A stretch of 64,000 bases of DNA from Flavobacterium sp. CF108 (GCF_900129795.1 NZ_FQWW01000001.1:1054001-1118000), one strand, 5' to 3'. Shown: positions 46,780 to 58,244, counted from the first letter of the stretch. Program-made: numbers and translations. The notes: generated by a model not told the origin, from the sequence alone.

Positions 46780-47196
46780 ATGAATGATGATTTTCAACCT
46801 CAAAAAAATTGGTGGGACAGAAACTGGAAATGGTTTGTACCAACAGGATGTTTAAGCCTTTTAGTGCTTTTTGCTTTATTTATTGGCGGAATATTTTTTG
46901 GAGTAACATCGATGATGAAAGATTCTGATGCTTTTAAAGAATCGATGACAGCCGTACAGCACAATAAAGTTGTAATCGAAAAATTAGGAAATCCAATTGA
47001 AACCGACGGAATGATATCTGGAAGTATAAGTACAAACAACAATACCGGAAATTGCGATTTACAAATTCCGATAAAAGGCCCTAAAGGAAAAGCGACTCTA
47101 TTTGTTGTTGCCACAAAAAGAGGTGAATGGAAATACGATCAAATGTCTGTTTATATTGAGAAAACAAAAGAAGAGATTGATTTATTGAAGAAATAG
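46780..47196 (+). CDS. Coa1-like (cytochrome c oxidase assembly factor) family membrane protein
   Basis: Protein of 138 aa with a short cytoplasmic head (MNDDFQPQKNWWDRNWKWFV), one membrane segment (TGCLSLLVLFALFIGGIFF), and a periplasmic domain containing MTAVQHNKVVIEKLGNPIET and CDLQIPIKGPKGKATLFV, matching the bacterial Coa1-family layout. In mitochondria Coa1 assists oxidase assembly; the bacterial role is not established. The frame opens at a TTG at 46714, but the ATG at 46780 is preferred. Confidence 0.75.
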   Translation: MNDDFQPQKNWWDRNWKWFVPTGCLSLLVLFALFIGGIFFGVTSMMKDSDAFKESMTAVQHNKVVIEKLGNPIETDGMISGSISTNNNTGNCDLQIPIKGPKGKATLFVVATKRGEWKYDQMSVYIEKTKEEIDLLKK

Positions 47197-47309
47197 ATTT
47201 TTTTTTTAAGTTTCTAAGATGCTGAGTTTTTTAACTATTTGATTTTATATTAAATTAAAATATTACGAATGTTAATAATAAAACAAAATGTTACGTGTCG
47301 TTAAATAAA

Positions 47310-47343
47310 TTGTGGCTTTATTTTTGAATATGTAGTATTTTTG
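47310..47343 (+). promoter_or_regulatory. promoter TTG-N23-TATTTTTG
   Basis: TTG at 47310-47312 and TATTTTTG at 47336-47343 fit the Bacteroidota promoter form, 22 bp before the DUF4197 gene. Confidence 0.55.
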
Positions 47344-47364
47344 AACCTTATAAAACCCCAATAA

Positions 47365-48084
47365 ATGAAAAAGATTTTTTTATTAGCCATTACATTTTCT
47401 CTAACGTCATGTGCGCAGGTACAGCAGACTTTAAATCAATTACCGCAAATATCTTCTCAAATTCCGGGAGTTGGCGGTGTTGATATCGCTTCTGGACTAA
47501 AAGAAGCCCTTAACAAAGGAATTACGCAGCAAGTAAGTAAATTAACCGCTGTAGATGGTTTTTATAAAAATGAAGCCGTAAAAATTTTAATGCCGGAAGA
47601 ATTACAAAAAGTAGATGCTACATTGCGTAAAATTGGTCTTAGTTCACTGGCCGATGAAGGAATTAAAGTTTTAAACCGCGCAGCCGAAGATGCTGTAAAA
47701 GAAGCAACACCTATATTTGTTTCGGCAGTTAAAAATATGTCTTTTACAGATGCTAAAAATATTCTGTTAGGAAATGACAGTGCAGCAACTAGTTATTTAC
47801 AAGGAACTACAACAACAGCTTTATACGGAAAATTTAATCCGGTAATTAAAAGTTCTTTTGCAAAAGTGGGTGCCGATGTTGTCTGGACAAAAATTATCAA
47901 CAAATACAACACTATTCCGTTAGTGAAAAAAGTAAATCCTGATTTGACTGATTATACAACAAATCAAGCACTAGCAGGAGTTTTTAAAATGATTGCTGTA
48001 GAAGAAAAAGATATCCGTAATAATATCAGTGCAAGAACAACGCCTTTATTAAAAAGCGTTTTTGCAATGCAGGACGGAAAATAG
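47365..48084 (+). CDS. DUF4197 lipoprotein
   Basis: Protein of 239 aa with a lipoprotein signal (FLLAITFSLTSC, Cys16) and the DUF4197 body: GLKEALNKGITQQVSKLTA, GFYKNEAVKILMPEELQKVD, KVNPDLTDYTTNQALAGVFK. The family is widespread in Bacteroidota and Proteobacteria without known function; it is predicted to be periplasmic. It is followed by purU across 104 bp with intervening AACCTTTG-type repeats. Confidence 0.85.
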   Translation: MKKIFLLAITFSLTSCAQVQQTLNQLPQISSQIPGVGGVDIASGLKEALNKGITQQVSKLTAVDGFYKNEAVKILMPEELQKVDATLRKIGLSSLADEGIKVLNRAAEDAVKEATPIFVSAVKNMSFTDAKNILLGNDSAATSYLQGTTTTALYGKFNPVIKSSFAKVGADVVWTKIINKYNTIPLVKKVNPDLTDYTTNQALAGVFKMIAVEEKDIRNNISARTTPLLKSVFAMQDGK

Positions 48085-48188
48085 TTTTTTCTAAAGGTTC
48101 AAAGGCTCAGAGTTACAAAGATACAAAGCAGCCTTTGTCACTTTGAACCTTTGCAGCTTTGTCACTAACCAAAAACCAAAAAAACGAA

Positions 48189-49043
48189 ATGCAAAAAATA
48201 ACCATTCTGATTCATTGCAAAGACCAAAAAAACATCATTGCATCAGTAACTACTTTTATTGCAAAAGTAGAAGGAAATATTACCTACATCGACCAGCATG
48301 TTGATGTGGAGCAAAATGTATTTTTTATGCGATTGGAATGTGAATTTACCAATCCTAAAATTACCATTGAATCCTTAAAGGAAGAATTTAATAAAACTCT
48401 TGCGGTCGATTTTCATATGTCATGGGATTTGTACAATCAGGAGCAGAAACCAAAAATGGCTTTGTTTGTCTCTAAATATGATCATTGTTTATTTGATATT
48501 TTAGGCCGATACAGCGCAGAAGAATTAAATGTTGAAATTCCGGTTATTATAAGCAATCATAACGATTTACGATCTGTTGCAGAACGTTTTGATATTCCGT
48601 TTCACTGTGTTCCTTTTACGAAAGACAACAAGGAAGAAGGCGAAGCAAAACAAATTGAGCTTTTAAAAAGATATGATATTGATTTTATTGTTTTAGCGCG
48701 CTATATGCAGATTATTACACCAAAATTAATTTCGCTTTACGAAAATAGGATTATCAATATCCACCATTCCTTTTTACCGGCATTTCCGGGTGCAAAACCC
48801 TATCATTCGGCATTTAAACGCGGAGTAAAAATTATTGGTGCAACAAGTCATTATGTTACAGAAGAATTAGATGAAGGGCCAATTATCGAACAGGATATTG
48901 CCAGAGTTTCTCATATTCATTCGGTGGAAGATTTTATTATGAAAGGCCGTGACTTAGAACGTATTGTTTTGGCTAGGGCTATTAAATTACATTCTGAACG
49001 TAAAACAATGGTTTACAGTAATAAGACGGTTGTGTTTTCTTAA
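48189..49043 (+). CDS. purU: formyltetrahydrofolate deformylase
   Basis: PurU releases formate from 10-formyltetrahydrofolate, supplying formate for PurT and balancing one-carbon units. The 284-aa protein has an N-terminal ACT domain (ITILIHCKDQKNIIASVTTF) and a C-terminal formyltransferase fold with IINIHHSFLPAFPGAKPYHS (catalytic His), GATSHYVTEELDEGPII (with Asp) and an Asn-containing ISNHNDLRSVAERF. The frame opens at TTG 48159; the ATG at 48189 fits the family start. Confidence 0.93.
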   Translation: MQKITILIHCKDQKNIIASVTTFIAKVEGNITYIDQHVDVEQNVFFMRLECEFTNPKITIESLKEEFNKTLAVDFHMSWDLYNQEQKPKMALFVSKYDHCLFDILGRYSAEELNVEIPVIISNHNDLRSVAERFDIPFHCVPFTKDNKEEGEAKQIELLKRYDIDFIVLARYMQIITPKLISLYENRIINIHHSFLPAFPGAKPYHSAFKRGVKIIGATSHYVTEELDEGPIIEQDIARVSHIHSVEDFIMKGRDLERIVLARAIKLHSERKTMVYSNKTVVFS

Positions 49044-49176
49044 GATGCTGAGATTCTAAGTTTTTTTCGCAAAGGTTTTATGTGTAGATTTTGCCCTCAG
49101 ATTTAACGGATTAAACTGGTTTTCTTTGAACCTTTGTAACTCGTAACTCTGAACCTTTGAACTTAAAAAAATAAAC

Positions 49177-49216
49177 AAACCCGACAGGTATTTAAAATCT
49201 GTCGGGTTTGATTTTT
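49177..49216 (+). terminator. Rho-independent terminator
   Basis: AAACCCGACAG / CTGTCGGGTTT with a T-rich tail. It lies between purU and katG, surrounded by AACCTTTG-type repeats (49124-49160, 49234-49267). Confidence 0.88.
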
Positions 49217-49273
49217 ATATAAAGTAAGAAAGCTTTGAACCTTTGTTACTCTGGATCTTTGAACCTTTTAAAA

Positions 49274-51478
<2,205 letters not shown>

Positions 51479-51557
51479 TTATTATTAAAGTTAACTATTT
51501 TTCTATCAGATGCTAATTTTTTAAGAAATCACATATCACTGATTTTTAACACTTTAT

Positions 51558-51565
51558 CAAATATA
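51558..51565 (-). promoter_or_regulatory. putative katG -7 box (TATATTTG)
   Basis: Minus-strand TATATTTG, 91 bp upstream of the katG start, matches TAnnTTTG. No -33 element was seen. Confidence 0.5.
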
Positions 51566-51740
51566 CGAACTTATCTTTACGATATTAATAAACAAAATTG
51601 ATTGTTATTATATTTTAATAGTTAAAAATTATTTAACGTTACAGAAAGCTCAAAAACGCGTTTTGACAAATCTTAACTTATGGTCAACAAAGTAATAACA
51701 AAACCTTAACAGCTTAAGATTGATATATGTCGGACATTTG

Positions 51741-51826
51741 TAATGTAATAAACTGGTTATTTATTATTTTGGTTTTGGTTAGTTAAATGATGCCGGCGTC
51801 TTCGAGATGCCGGCATTCTTTTTTTT
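51741..51826 (+). ncRNA. candidate small RNA, copy 1
   Basis: After GGACATTTGTAATGTAATAA, a -7-like sequence, about 45 bp of AT-rich sequence lead to the hairpin ATGCCGGCGTCTTCGAGATG (51790-51816) and a T run. No open frame is conserved. A second, nearly identical copy follows 284 bp later. The call rests on sequence conservation plus the promoter-like and terminator-like ends only. Confidence 0.35.
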
Positions 51827-52023
51827 GTATTAATTTGGTTTCAGGTTTCAAGTTTTCTTTGTTTCAGGCTGCTTCGCTTTGAGCATAATTTTTTACCGCA
51901 AAGAGCGCAAAAGTTTTTCGCAAAGTACACAAAGTTATATACCTAAATCTTTAACATTAACTTATATCCAACAAAGTAATAACAAGACCTTAACAGCTTA
52001 AGATTGATATATGTCGGACATTT

Positions 52024-52108
52024 GTAATGTAATAAACTGGTTATTTATTATTTTGGTTTTGGTTAGTTAAATAATGCCGGCATCTCAAGACGCCGGCATT
52101 ATTTTTTA
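52024..52108 (+). ncRNA. candidate small RNA, copy 2
   Basis: Same features as copy 1 with identical body. The terminal hairpin (52074-52099) is ATGCCGGCATCTCAAGACGC, which is the reverse complement of the copy 1 hairpin with one base missing, not a direct copy. Confidence 0.35.
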
Positions 52109-52335
52109 TGCTAACTTGGTTTATTTTGTTTCAGGTTTCAGGTTTCAGGTTGCTTTACTTTGAACATAATTTTTAACGCAAAGAACGCTAAGGTTTTTTA
52201 TTTGTGAGTGTTTTATACAAACGCAAAGTTCGCAGAGCTTTGTGTAAAAAACTTTGCGAACTTTGCGTAAAACTTAGCGCTCTTTGCGGTTAAGCTTCCA
52301 AGAACTTGAAACCTGAAACTTGAAACAAAAGAAAA

Positions 52336-53136
52336 CTAATTTCTAAGTCTTTCGTGCAGTAATTTAAAATAAGAGAAAGCCTTTAATAGTCGGCTGCCGT
52401 GCCAGGAGAACATTTCGCCGTCGACGAAAATGGTTTTGGCGTGATGTGTGAACCTTCCTATTTCGAATGCATCTTCTTCTTTAAAAGGATACGGTTCTGA
52501 AGAGAGAAAAACGATATCCGGATCGCCTTCTAAACGCATTTTTTTAAGTTCGATTTCAGGATAACGCCCTTTATCTTCGTAAATGTTTTTAAAATGATTC
52601 AGTTTTAGTAACTCATTTATATAAGTATCTTTTCCGGCAACCATATAAGGATTTTTCCAAATAAAATAAGCTGCTTTCTTTACTTCAATATCCTGAATGT
52701 ATTTTTTGAAATCGCTCAAGGCGAAAGTCAATTTATCATTCCACTTTTGAGATTCGGTTCTGCAGTTGAATAATTGTCCGAAATCTGAAATCATCTGGAA
52801 ATTATCTTCTATAGAAACGATATTCGTAACCCAAACCGGACAGATTTCCTGCAATTGATTTACGATTTCTTCTGTGTTTTCTTCTTTATTACAAATGATT
52901 ATATCGGGTTGCAATAATTTTATTTTTTCGAAATGGATTTTCTTGGTTCCGCCAACAATCTTTTTGGTTGATTTTAAATGATAAGGATGTACACAGAACT
53001 TAGTTATCCCGATGATCTTTTCTTCCAGACCTAAATCATATAATAATTCGGTTTGAGAAGGAACCAAAGAAATAATGCGCTTTGGAGATGTCTCAAAAGA
53101 ATGTAAAGTGCCAAGCTGGTCTTTTAATTGTTTCAT
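52336..53136 (-). CDS. BtuF-like helical-backbone metal-receptor protein, no signal peptide
   Basis: Protein of 266 aa of the periplasmic-binding-protein class III (BtuF/FhuD-like) with RIISLVPSQTELLYDLGLEEKIIG at the start (trimmed: RIISLVPSQTELLYDLGL) and VFLSSEPYPFKEED near the end. Such proteins bind cobalamin or iron chelates for ABC transporters. This one has no visible signal peptide or lipobox, as often in Bacteroidota orthologues, so its location is uncertain. No ABC transporter genes are adjacent. Substrate unknown. Confidence 0.8.
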   Translation of the reverse strand: MKQLKDQLGTLHSFETSPKRIISLVPSQTELLYDLGLEEKIIGITKFCVHPYHLKSTKKIVGGTKKIHFEKIKLLQPDIIICNKEENTEEIVNQLQEICPVWVTNIVSIEDNFQMISDFGQLFNCRTESQKWNDKLTFALSDFKKYIQDIEVKKAAYFIWKNPYMVAGKDTYINELLKLNHFKNIYEDKGRYPEIELKKMRLEGDPDIVFLSSEPYPFKEEDAFEIGRFTHHAKTIFVDGEMFSWHGSRLLKAFSYFKLLHERLRN

Positions 53137-53164
53137 GTTTTCTTTGTTTCAGGTTTCAGGTTGT

Positions 53165-53445
53165 TGGTGCGTGAATTTTAACGCAAAGTTCGCAAAGGTT
53201 TTTTCGCAAAGGTTTTTTCGCAAAGGTTACAAAGGTTTGTATATTCGTTGAATTAAAGTTTTTTTTAAGTTCACAAAGCTTTAATAAGGTAAACCTATAC
53301 TCTTCTTTGAGAACTTAAAAAAAACTTTTTCAAACCTCTAGCTAATTTCTTAGTGCACTTTGCGAAAAAACCTTAGCGCTCTTTGCGTTAAAAAATTTCT
53401 TAGCGAAAAAAACTTAGCGAACTCTGCGCTAAAATTATGTTCAAA
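53165..53445. repeat. 'cgcaaagttcgcaaagg' repeats
   Basis: Runs of ACGCAAAGTTCGCAAAGG, TTTTTTCGCAAAGG (twice in tandem), and complements such as CTTTGCGAAAAAACC and CTTAGCG fill the 323-bp gap before pyrF. The same words occur at 51895-51935 and 52180-52290. No gene is seen. Confidence 0.75.
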
Positions 53446-53459
53446 GTAAACTTGAAACT

Positions 53460-54287
53460 TTAAACCTGAAACTTTAAACCAATAATCTCTGCCATTTCTT
53501 TTTGAACAGATATAGCTTCTTCTCTAGCTTTTTCTGCAAAGTCAGTTCCTTTTGAGGCATAAATAATGGCTCTTGCTGAGTTTACTAATAATCCGATTTT
53601 ATCGTTCATTCCGTATTTGCATACTTCAGATAAACTTCCGCCTTGAGCACCAATTCCGGGAACTAATAAAAAGCTGTCTGGAACAATTTTTCTTATGTCG
53701 GCAAAATATTCGGCTTTTGTAGCGCCAACCACATACATTAAGTTGTGACTGTTTTTCCATGTTTTAGAGGTTTCTAAAACTTGCTTGTATAATTCTTTTC
53801 CGTTTGTGTTTAAAGTCTGAAAATCGAATGCGCCTTCGTTTGAAGTTAAGGCTAACATAATGGTATGTTTATTTTCGAAAGCAAGAAAAGGCTCAACAGA
53901 ATCTTTTCCCATATAAGGTGCAACGGTTACACTGTCAAAATTTAAATCTTCAAAAAAAGCTTTAGCATACATACTCGAAGTATTTCCAATATCGCCGCGT
54001 TTTGCATCGGCAATGGTAAAAATATCAGGATAATTTTCGTTGATGTAATTGATTGTTTTTTGCAGAGACATCCATCCTTTTATTCCGTATGCTTCAAAGA
54101 AAGCGGTGTTTGGTTTGTAGCCAACGGTTAAATCATGGGTTGCATCGATTATCGCTTTATTAAATTCAAAGATTGGGTCTTCTGTTTCTAATAAATGCGG
54201 TGGAATTTTAGCCAGATCAGGATCTAAGCCTACGCATAAAAATGATTTTTTTTGAAGAATTTGTTCGTGTAGTTGTTGTGTAGTCAT
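53460..54287 (-). CDS. pyrF: orotidine-5'-phosphate decarboxylase (type 2)
   Basis: PyrF decarboxylates OMP to UMP, the last step of pyrimidine synthesis. The 275-aa protein has [18 protein letters not shown] near the N-terminus, catalytic [18 protein letters not shown] (Asp and Lys) and a phosphate-binding [13 protein letters not shown]. The length and [11 protein letters not shown] motif match the longer type 2 enzymes, not the short E. coli type. Placed in tandem with the OmpA gene, separated by a terminator. Confidence 0.94.
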   Translation of the reverse strand: MTTQQLHEQILQKKSFLCVGLDPDLAKIPPHLLETEDPIFEFNKAIIDATHDLTVGYKPNTAFFEAYGIKGWMSLQKTINYINENYPDIFTIADAKRGDIGNTSSMYAKAFFEDLNFDSVTVAPYMGKDSVEPFLAFENKHTIMLALTSNEGAFDFQTLNTNGKELYKQVLETSKTWKNSHNLMYVVGATKAEYFADIRKIVPDSFLLVPGIGAQGGSLSEVCKYGMNDKIGLLVNSARAIIYASKGTDFAEKAREEAISVQKEMAEIIGLKFQV

Positions 54288-54345
54288 ATTGATTTTTTAG
54301 TTCTTTTTCAAAGATTTTATTCTTTTTAGAAAGTATGCAAAAATA

Positions 54346-54377
54346 AAAAAAGCCACTCAATTAAGAATGGCTTTTTG
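54346..54377 (-). terminator. Rho-independent terminator
   Basis: Minus-strand stem AAAAAGCCA(T) / (A)TGGCTTTTT, placed just past the OmpA-family stop codon. Confidence 0.82.
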
Positions 54378-54396
54378 GTTTTATATTCAATAGCAA

Positions 54397-56580
54397 TTAT
54401 AAATTACCTAAGTAAACAATTTCTGTTCTTCTGTTTTCGGCTCTTCCTAAAGCGGTTTTATTTGTTTTTACCGGTTTTGAAGCTCCGTAACCTTTAGAAG
54501 TCAAATTAGCAGGATTTACTCCTTTTTCAATTAAAAGATCCATTACGGCTTTTGCTCTGGCTTCAGATAATTTCTGGTTTGCTTTTGGATTTCCTACATT
54601 ATCGGTATGTCCGTTAATCGCAAATTTAGCATTTGGATAATTTTTTAGAATTTCTTTGATTGCGTCAAGTCTTCCGGAAGTTTCTCCCATTTTAGCACCA
54701 TCTAAAGTTGCTTTTCCTGTGTTGAAAAAAATAGATTTAGCTTCCACTTTTAATTGTGCTAATGTTTCTTTAGTCACTTTAGGACAACCTTTATTATCAG
54801 CTGGTCCAGCTACAAGCGGACAATCGTCTTCTTTGTCTAAAACGCCGTCTTTATCAGCATCAAGATCCGGGCAGCCTTTATTTGCTGCTAATCCGGCAAC
54901 TGTTGGGCAGGCATCATCTTTGTCTAAAACGCCGTCTCCATCTGTATCTGGCCACGGACATCCTTTATTTTCTACCGGACCTGCAACTGCCGGGCACGCA
55001 TCAACATTATCTAATAAAGTATCCCCGTCAGAATCTTTCCACGGACACCCTTTATTTTCTTTTGGACCTTTTACATCTGGGCAGGCATCGTCTTTATCAA
55101 AAACTTTATCTCCATCTGTATCTGGCCATGGGCATCCATTATTTTCTTTAGGGCCGGCTACTTTTTTGCAGGCATCTTCTTTATCAATAATTCCGTCTCC
55201 ATCTGTATCTTTAAATTGTTTTTCGTAAACCGGAATTTTCATCCCAATATGAAAATCTGCTCCTTTTGATTCTTTTGAAACTAAATTGCTCAAAATAGAA
55301 CCAGAACCTATAAAGAAAACTCCCGTACGCAAACCTGTACCAACCTCCATTCCGCTATATTCCATATACGTTACCGGAACATAAAAACTAAACCATCTGC
55401 TTTCGTAGCGAGGCGTTAAGGTTACTCTGTCTGCAATTCCGTATGAATTTAATTTATCATCAGAAACCATGCTGATATCTCCGTTAAGGTTCAAATAGAA
55501 TTTATTATACATATTCCAGTCAACATCAGCATGAATGGCTGTTGGCAGATTTGTTTTAACTCCTTTTGATGTTGAAACTTTAGTATAATGATCGTTTAAG
55601 AAATCGTATAAATTATCTGCATCATCAATCATTTGCTGGGTTACAACACCATTTACATTATACGTATCCAGTTTAGAATTTTTGTAGTTGATCGATCCAA
55701 TATCTGTAACCGATAATCCGAAACGTAATTTGTATTTGTTTAAATCTCTGAAATTATTATCTGCAGGTCTTGCATTTCTTAAATCGTATTGATCGTAATC
55801 TGGTCTCCATTCGTAAACCAATCCAAAATCAAAACCAAATCCGCGTGAAGCAGAGTCAAAATCGTAATCTTCATTATTTTCCCAATCCTGGCTTCCTCCT
55901 ACAGTAATTTCTCCACTTGATTGTAACATTCCCAATTGCGGATTTGTTGTGTTCTCAAAATAAGTTACACTTACATCTTTTCCCTGAACATAAGCATTAG
56001 CTCCGCCTTGTAAATATTTAGCAGTTAAACCTCCTTTTAAAAAGTGCTGGTTGTTTTGGTATAAAACCGCTGCATATGAGATTCCTAATTCTCCCCAAGC
56101 ATTTGAAGATCCGTTTGGGTTTCCTAAATTGAAATTAAAATCGCTTGCTTCGTCTAAACCATCTTTTACCTGATCTACCAAGTATCCGTTGATTTTTTTG
56201 GCATTCGTAATGGATCTTGCTCTTGTAAATACTGCAATTGTGTGTTTTGGAGCAATATTAAACATAAATGACGGCCCCATAACATCAACATTTACTAATG
56301 CATTATTGGCATTTTTTGGAAACATTTTAGACTGACTGTCAAAATCGTAACCATCTTTGTAAGTATCAAAAATTTTAACGCCGTACAAATCATTTTGTGC
56401 AGATCCGCTAACAGAAAATATATTAATATCTGTTTTAAAACGGGAATCGGCTATAGAAGCCGGATTAAAAAGAACGCTTTGTACACCCGCGTAATTATCA
56501 TGAAAATAACCTAAATAAGATTGTGCCTGGGCTGATACGGAAGTAATTAAAATAAATAAAAAGAGTAACTGTTTTTTCAT
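54397..56580 (-). CDS. OmpA-family outer-membrane protein with DUF5723 barrel and TSP3 repeats
   Basis: Protein of 727 aa: Sec signal (LLFLFILITSVSAQAQ), an N-terminal barrel-like region (DUF5723-type, to about residue 450), about five calcium-binding thrombospondin type 3 repeats (DTDGDGVLDKDDACP pattern with GPKENKGCPW linkers), and a C-terminal OmpA peptidoglycan-binding domain (FAINGHTDNVGNPKANQKLS, ...LTSKGYGASKPV). It likely links the outer membrane to peptidoglycan. A second gene at the window's right end encodes a related barrel without the repeats. Confidence 0.88.
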   Translation of the reverse strand: MKKQLLFLFILITSVSAQAQSYLGYFHDNYAGVQSVLFNPASIADSRFKTDINIFSVSGSAQNDLYGVKIFDTYKDGYDFDSQSKMFPKNANNALVNVDVMGPSFMFNIAPKHTIAVFTRARSITNAKKINGYLVDQVKDGLDEASDFNFNLGNPNGSSNAWGELGISYAAVLYQNNQHFLKGGLTAKYLQGGANAYVQGKDVSVTYFENTTNPQLGMLQSSGEITVGGSQDWENNEDYDFDSASRGFGFDFGLVYEWRPDYDQYDLRNARPADNNFRDLNKYKLRFGLSVTDIGSINYKNSKLDTYNVNGVVTQQMIDDADNLYDFLNDHYTKVSTSKGVKTNLPTAIHADVDWNMYNKFYLNLNGDISMVSDDKLNSYGIADRVTLTPRYESRWFSFYVPVTYMEYSGMEVGTGLRTGVFFIGSGSILSNLVSKESKGADFHIGMKIPVYEKQFKDTDGDGIIDKEDACKKVAGPKENNGCPWPDTDGDKVFDKDDACPDVKGPKENKGCPWKDSDGDTLLDNVDACPAVAGPVENKGCPWPDTDGDGVLDKDDACPTVAGLAANKGCPDLDADKDGVLDKEDDCPLVAGPADNKGCPKVTKETLAQLKVEAKSIFFNTGKATLDGAKMGETSGRLDAIKEILKNYPNAKFAINGHTDNVGNPKANQKLSEARAKAVMDLLIEKGVNPANLTSKGYGASKPVKTNKTALGRAENRRTEIVYLGNL

Positions 56581-56707
56581 TAATCAGGGGTTTTAGTTTT
56601 AGTTGGCGGCAAAACTACAATTTTGGAATCATTAATATGTTATGAAAACATTGAATTCATGTAACATCTTTTACTAATTATGTAAGATGCGCCAAGCTCT
56701 TCCTTTT

Positions 56708-56715
56708 TATTTTTG
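56708..56715 (+). promoter_or_regulatory. putative dps -7 box (TATTTTTG)
   Basis: Fits TAnnTTTG, 25 bp upstream of the Dps start. No clear -33 TTG. Confidence 0.45.
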
Positions 56716-56740
56716 AAACTGAACCCAAAAAACAACAATT

Positions 56741-57214
56741 ATGACTCCACATATCGGAATATCTACAGCAAACTTAAAAAAGAGCTCTAGTATACTAGCT
56801 ACAATCTTATCAAACGAAATGACACTTTACGTTAAAACGAGAAAATTTCACTGGAATATTTCTGGAAATAGTTTTATGGAACTGCACAAATTATTTGAAG
56901 AACAATACCGCATTTTAGAAGCGCAGATTGATGAAGTTGCAGAAAGAATTAGTCAGCTTGGCGAAAAAACTATTGGTACAATGAAGGAATTTATCGAAAA
57001 TTCGACTCTTAAAGAATCTCCAAAAGAATATACTTCGCAAAAGCATATGCTTGAAGAACTTTTAGAAAACCATGAACAATTGGTTACAGAATTTAGAGGT
57101 TATATTCCGGTTTTTGAAAACGAAGCAAACGATGCCGGATCTGCTGATTTTGTTACGGGATTATTGCAGGAACACGAAAAAATGGCATGGGTTTTACGTC
57201 GTTATCAGGCATAG
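56741..57214 (+). CDS. dps: Dps-family ferritin-like DNA-protection protein
   Basis: Protein of 157 aa forming the four-helix Dps fold: MTLYVKTRKFHWNISGNSFM carries the conserved H-W of the ferroxidase site, followed by LHKLFEEQYRILEAQIDEVA with its conserved Glu/Asp and ERISQLGEKTIGTM. Dps dodecamers store iron by oxidising Fe(II) with peroxide and protect DNA. First gene of the stress cluster, close to the CsbD gene. Confidence 0.92.
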   Translation: MTPHIGISTANLKKSSSILATILSNEMTLYVKTRKFHWNISGNSFMELHKLFEEQYRILEAQIDEVAERISQLGEKTIGTMKEFIENSTLKESPKEYTSQKHMLEELLENHEQLVTEFRGYIPVFENEANDAGSADFVTGLLQEHEKMAWVLRRYQA

Positions 57215-57321
57215 ATAAAGGCAAAATGTGAATTATGCAACGATCATCGAAATTCCTGTAACACAAATTTTATGGAGAAACTGCAACTTTACATTGTAAT
57301 AATGACAAAACAAGCCCGATT

Positions 57322-57507
57322 ATGAATACCACAGAAATAAAAGGAAATTGGAATGAGTTAAAAGGAAAACTAAAGCAAAAATATGCTGAGCTGGCAGATG
57401 ATGATTTAATTTATGCTGAAGGAAAAGAAGATGAATTGTATGGAAAACTTCAGCAAAAATTAGGTAAAACTAAAGAAGAATTTCATAAAATTCTGTCAGA
57501 TTTGTAA
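57322..57507 (+). CDS. CsbD-family stress protein
   Basis: Protein of 61 aa with the CsbD signature NTTEIKGNWNELKGKLKQKY and ADDDLIYAEGKEDELYGKLQ. Such small, charged, helical proteins are induced by general stress in many bacteria. Their function is unknown. The leader contains GCAACTTTACATTGTAATAAT, a variant of the repeated leader motif. A terminator follows at 57527. Confidence 0.9.
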   Translation: MNTTEIKGNWNELKGKLKQKYAELADDDLIYAEGKEDELYGKLQQKLGKTKEEFHKILSDL

Positions 57508-57526
57508 ACCTTCTGGCTCAATCAGG

Positions 57527-57568
57527 AAATACCGTCTAGTAATTAAATGTATTAGGCGGTATTTTTTT
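57527..57568 (+). terminator. Rho-independent terminator
   Basis: AATACCGTCTA / TAGGCGGTATT stem (with a G-T pair) followed by seven T. Confidence 0.82.
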
Positions 57569-57670
57569 GAAACTTTTAGCGATTATTATTACTGTTTATC
57601 GATTTTTAAAAAACATTAAACGCGGTAACCCCAAATAATTTATTTATCTTTAACCAAATTTTTTACAAAA

Positions 57671-58222
57671 ATGAAGCTATTTATAAAGTTCGACATAAAT
57701 ACCATCTGTTCACTTTATCTAAAACAAAACCTGGAAGAACAAAATATAAATTTTACCAGTTTAGGATTTGGCGAAATTGAGATTGATGACAATTTTGATG
57801 CTGATGCACTCGAAACTTTAAAAAATAATTTAATCCCGCATGGTTTTGAAGTTGTCGAAAATCAGAAAAGTGTTTTAGTACAGAAAATAAAAGATGCTAT
57901 AATTGAACTGGTCTTTATGGAAGACAGTAACAATTATAAAAGTTCTGTATTTTTAGCAGAAAAACTCAACCATAGTTATGGTTATTTATCTAATGTTTTT
58001 TCGGAGGTTACTTATTCGTCTATCGAAAACTTCATCATTTTACAAAAAATAGAAAGGGCAAAACAATTAATTATTATCAATGAAATGAGTTTGACAGAAA
58101 TTGCTTTTTTGTTAAATTACTCAAGCGTTGCGCATTTAAGCACGCAGTTTAAGAATACGACCGGAATTACACCGTCGGCATTTCAAAGAATAATTAAAAA
58201 ACGAAGAGAAAATTTAAAATAA
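57671..58222 (+). CDS. AraC-like helix-turn-helix regulator, short
   Basis: Protein of 183 aa whose C-terminal half is an AraC-type DNA-binding domain (SSVFLAEKLNHSYGYLSNVF and MSLTEIAFLLNYSSVAHLST, ending FKNTTGITPSAFQRI). The N-terminal 85 residues (KFDINTICSLYLKQNLEEQN) are not a cupin and I do not recognise them; they might form a ligand or partner-binding domain. It stands directly before the response regulator and kinase, so the three may form one stress-signalling unit. Confidence 0.85.
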   Translation: MKLFIKFDINTICSLYLKQNLEEQNINFTSLGFGEIEIDDNFDADALETLKNNLIPHGFEVVENQKSVLVQKIKDAIIELVFMEDSNNYKSSVFLAEKLNHSYGYLSNVFSEVTYSSIENFIILQKIERAKQLIIINEMSLTEIAFLLNYSSVAHLSTQFKNTTGITPSAFQRIIKKRRENLK

Positions 58223-58244
58223 AAAAAACAAATACCACACTAAA

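Larger units (their letters stand above)
51673..52240. repeat. 284-bp tandem duplication
   Basis: A unit starting TTAACTTAT recurs at 51673 and 51957. The first 150 bp of each are almost identical and end in a GC-rich hairpin. The next 130 bp share TTTCAGGTTTCAGGTT-like words and CGCAAAG(A/T)(G/A)CGC runs but are looser. Confidence 0.85.

Noticed and set aside
48085..48188. tRNA-like 'ggttcaaa' sequences
   Set aside because: They are AACCTTTG-type dispersed repeats and lack a cloverleaf or acceptor stem.
54656..55228. Plus-strand frame of 190 codons
   Set aside because: It is the antisense of the TSP3 repeat region of the OmpA-family gene, where repetitive Asp/Gly codons keep the opposite strand open.
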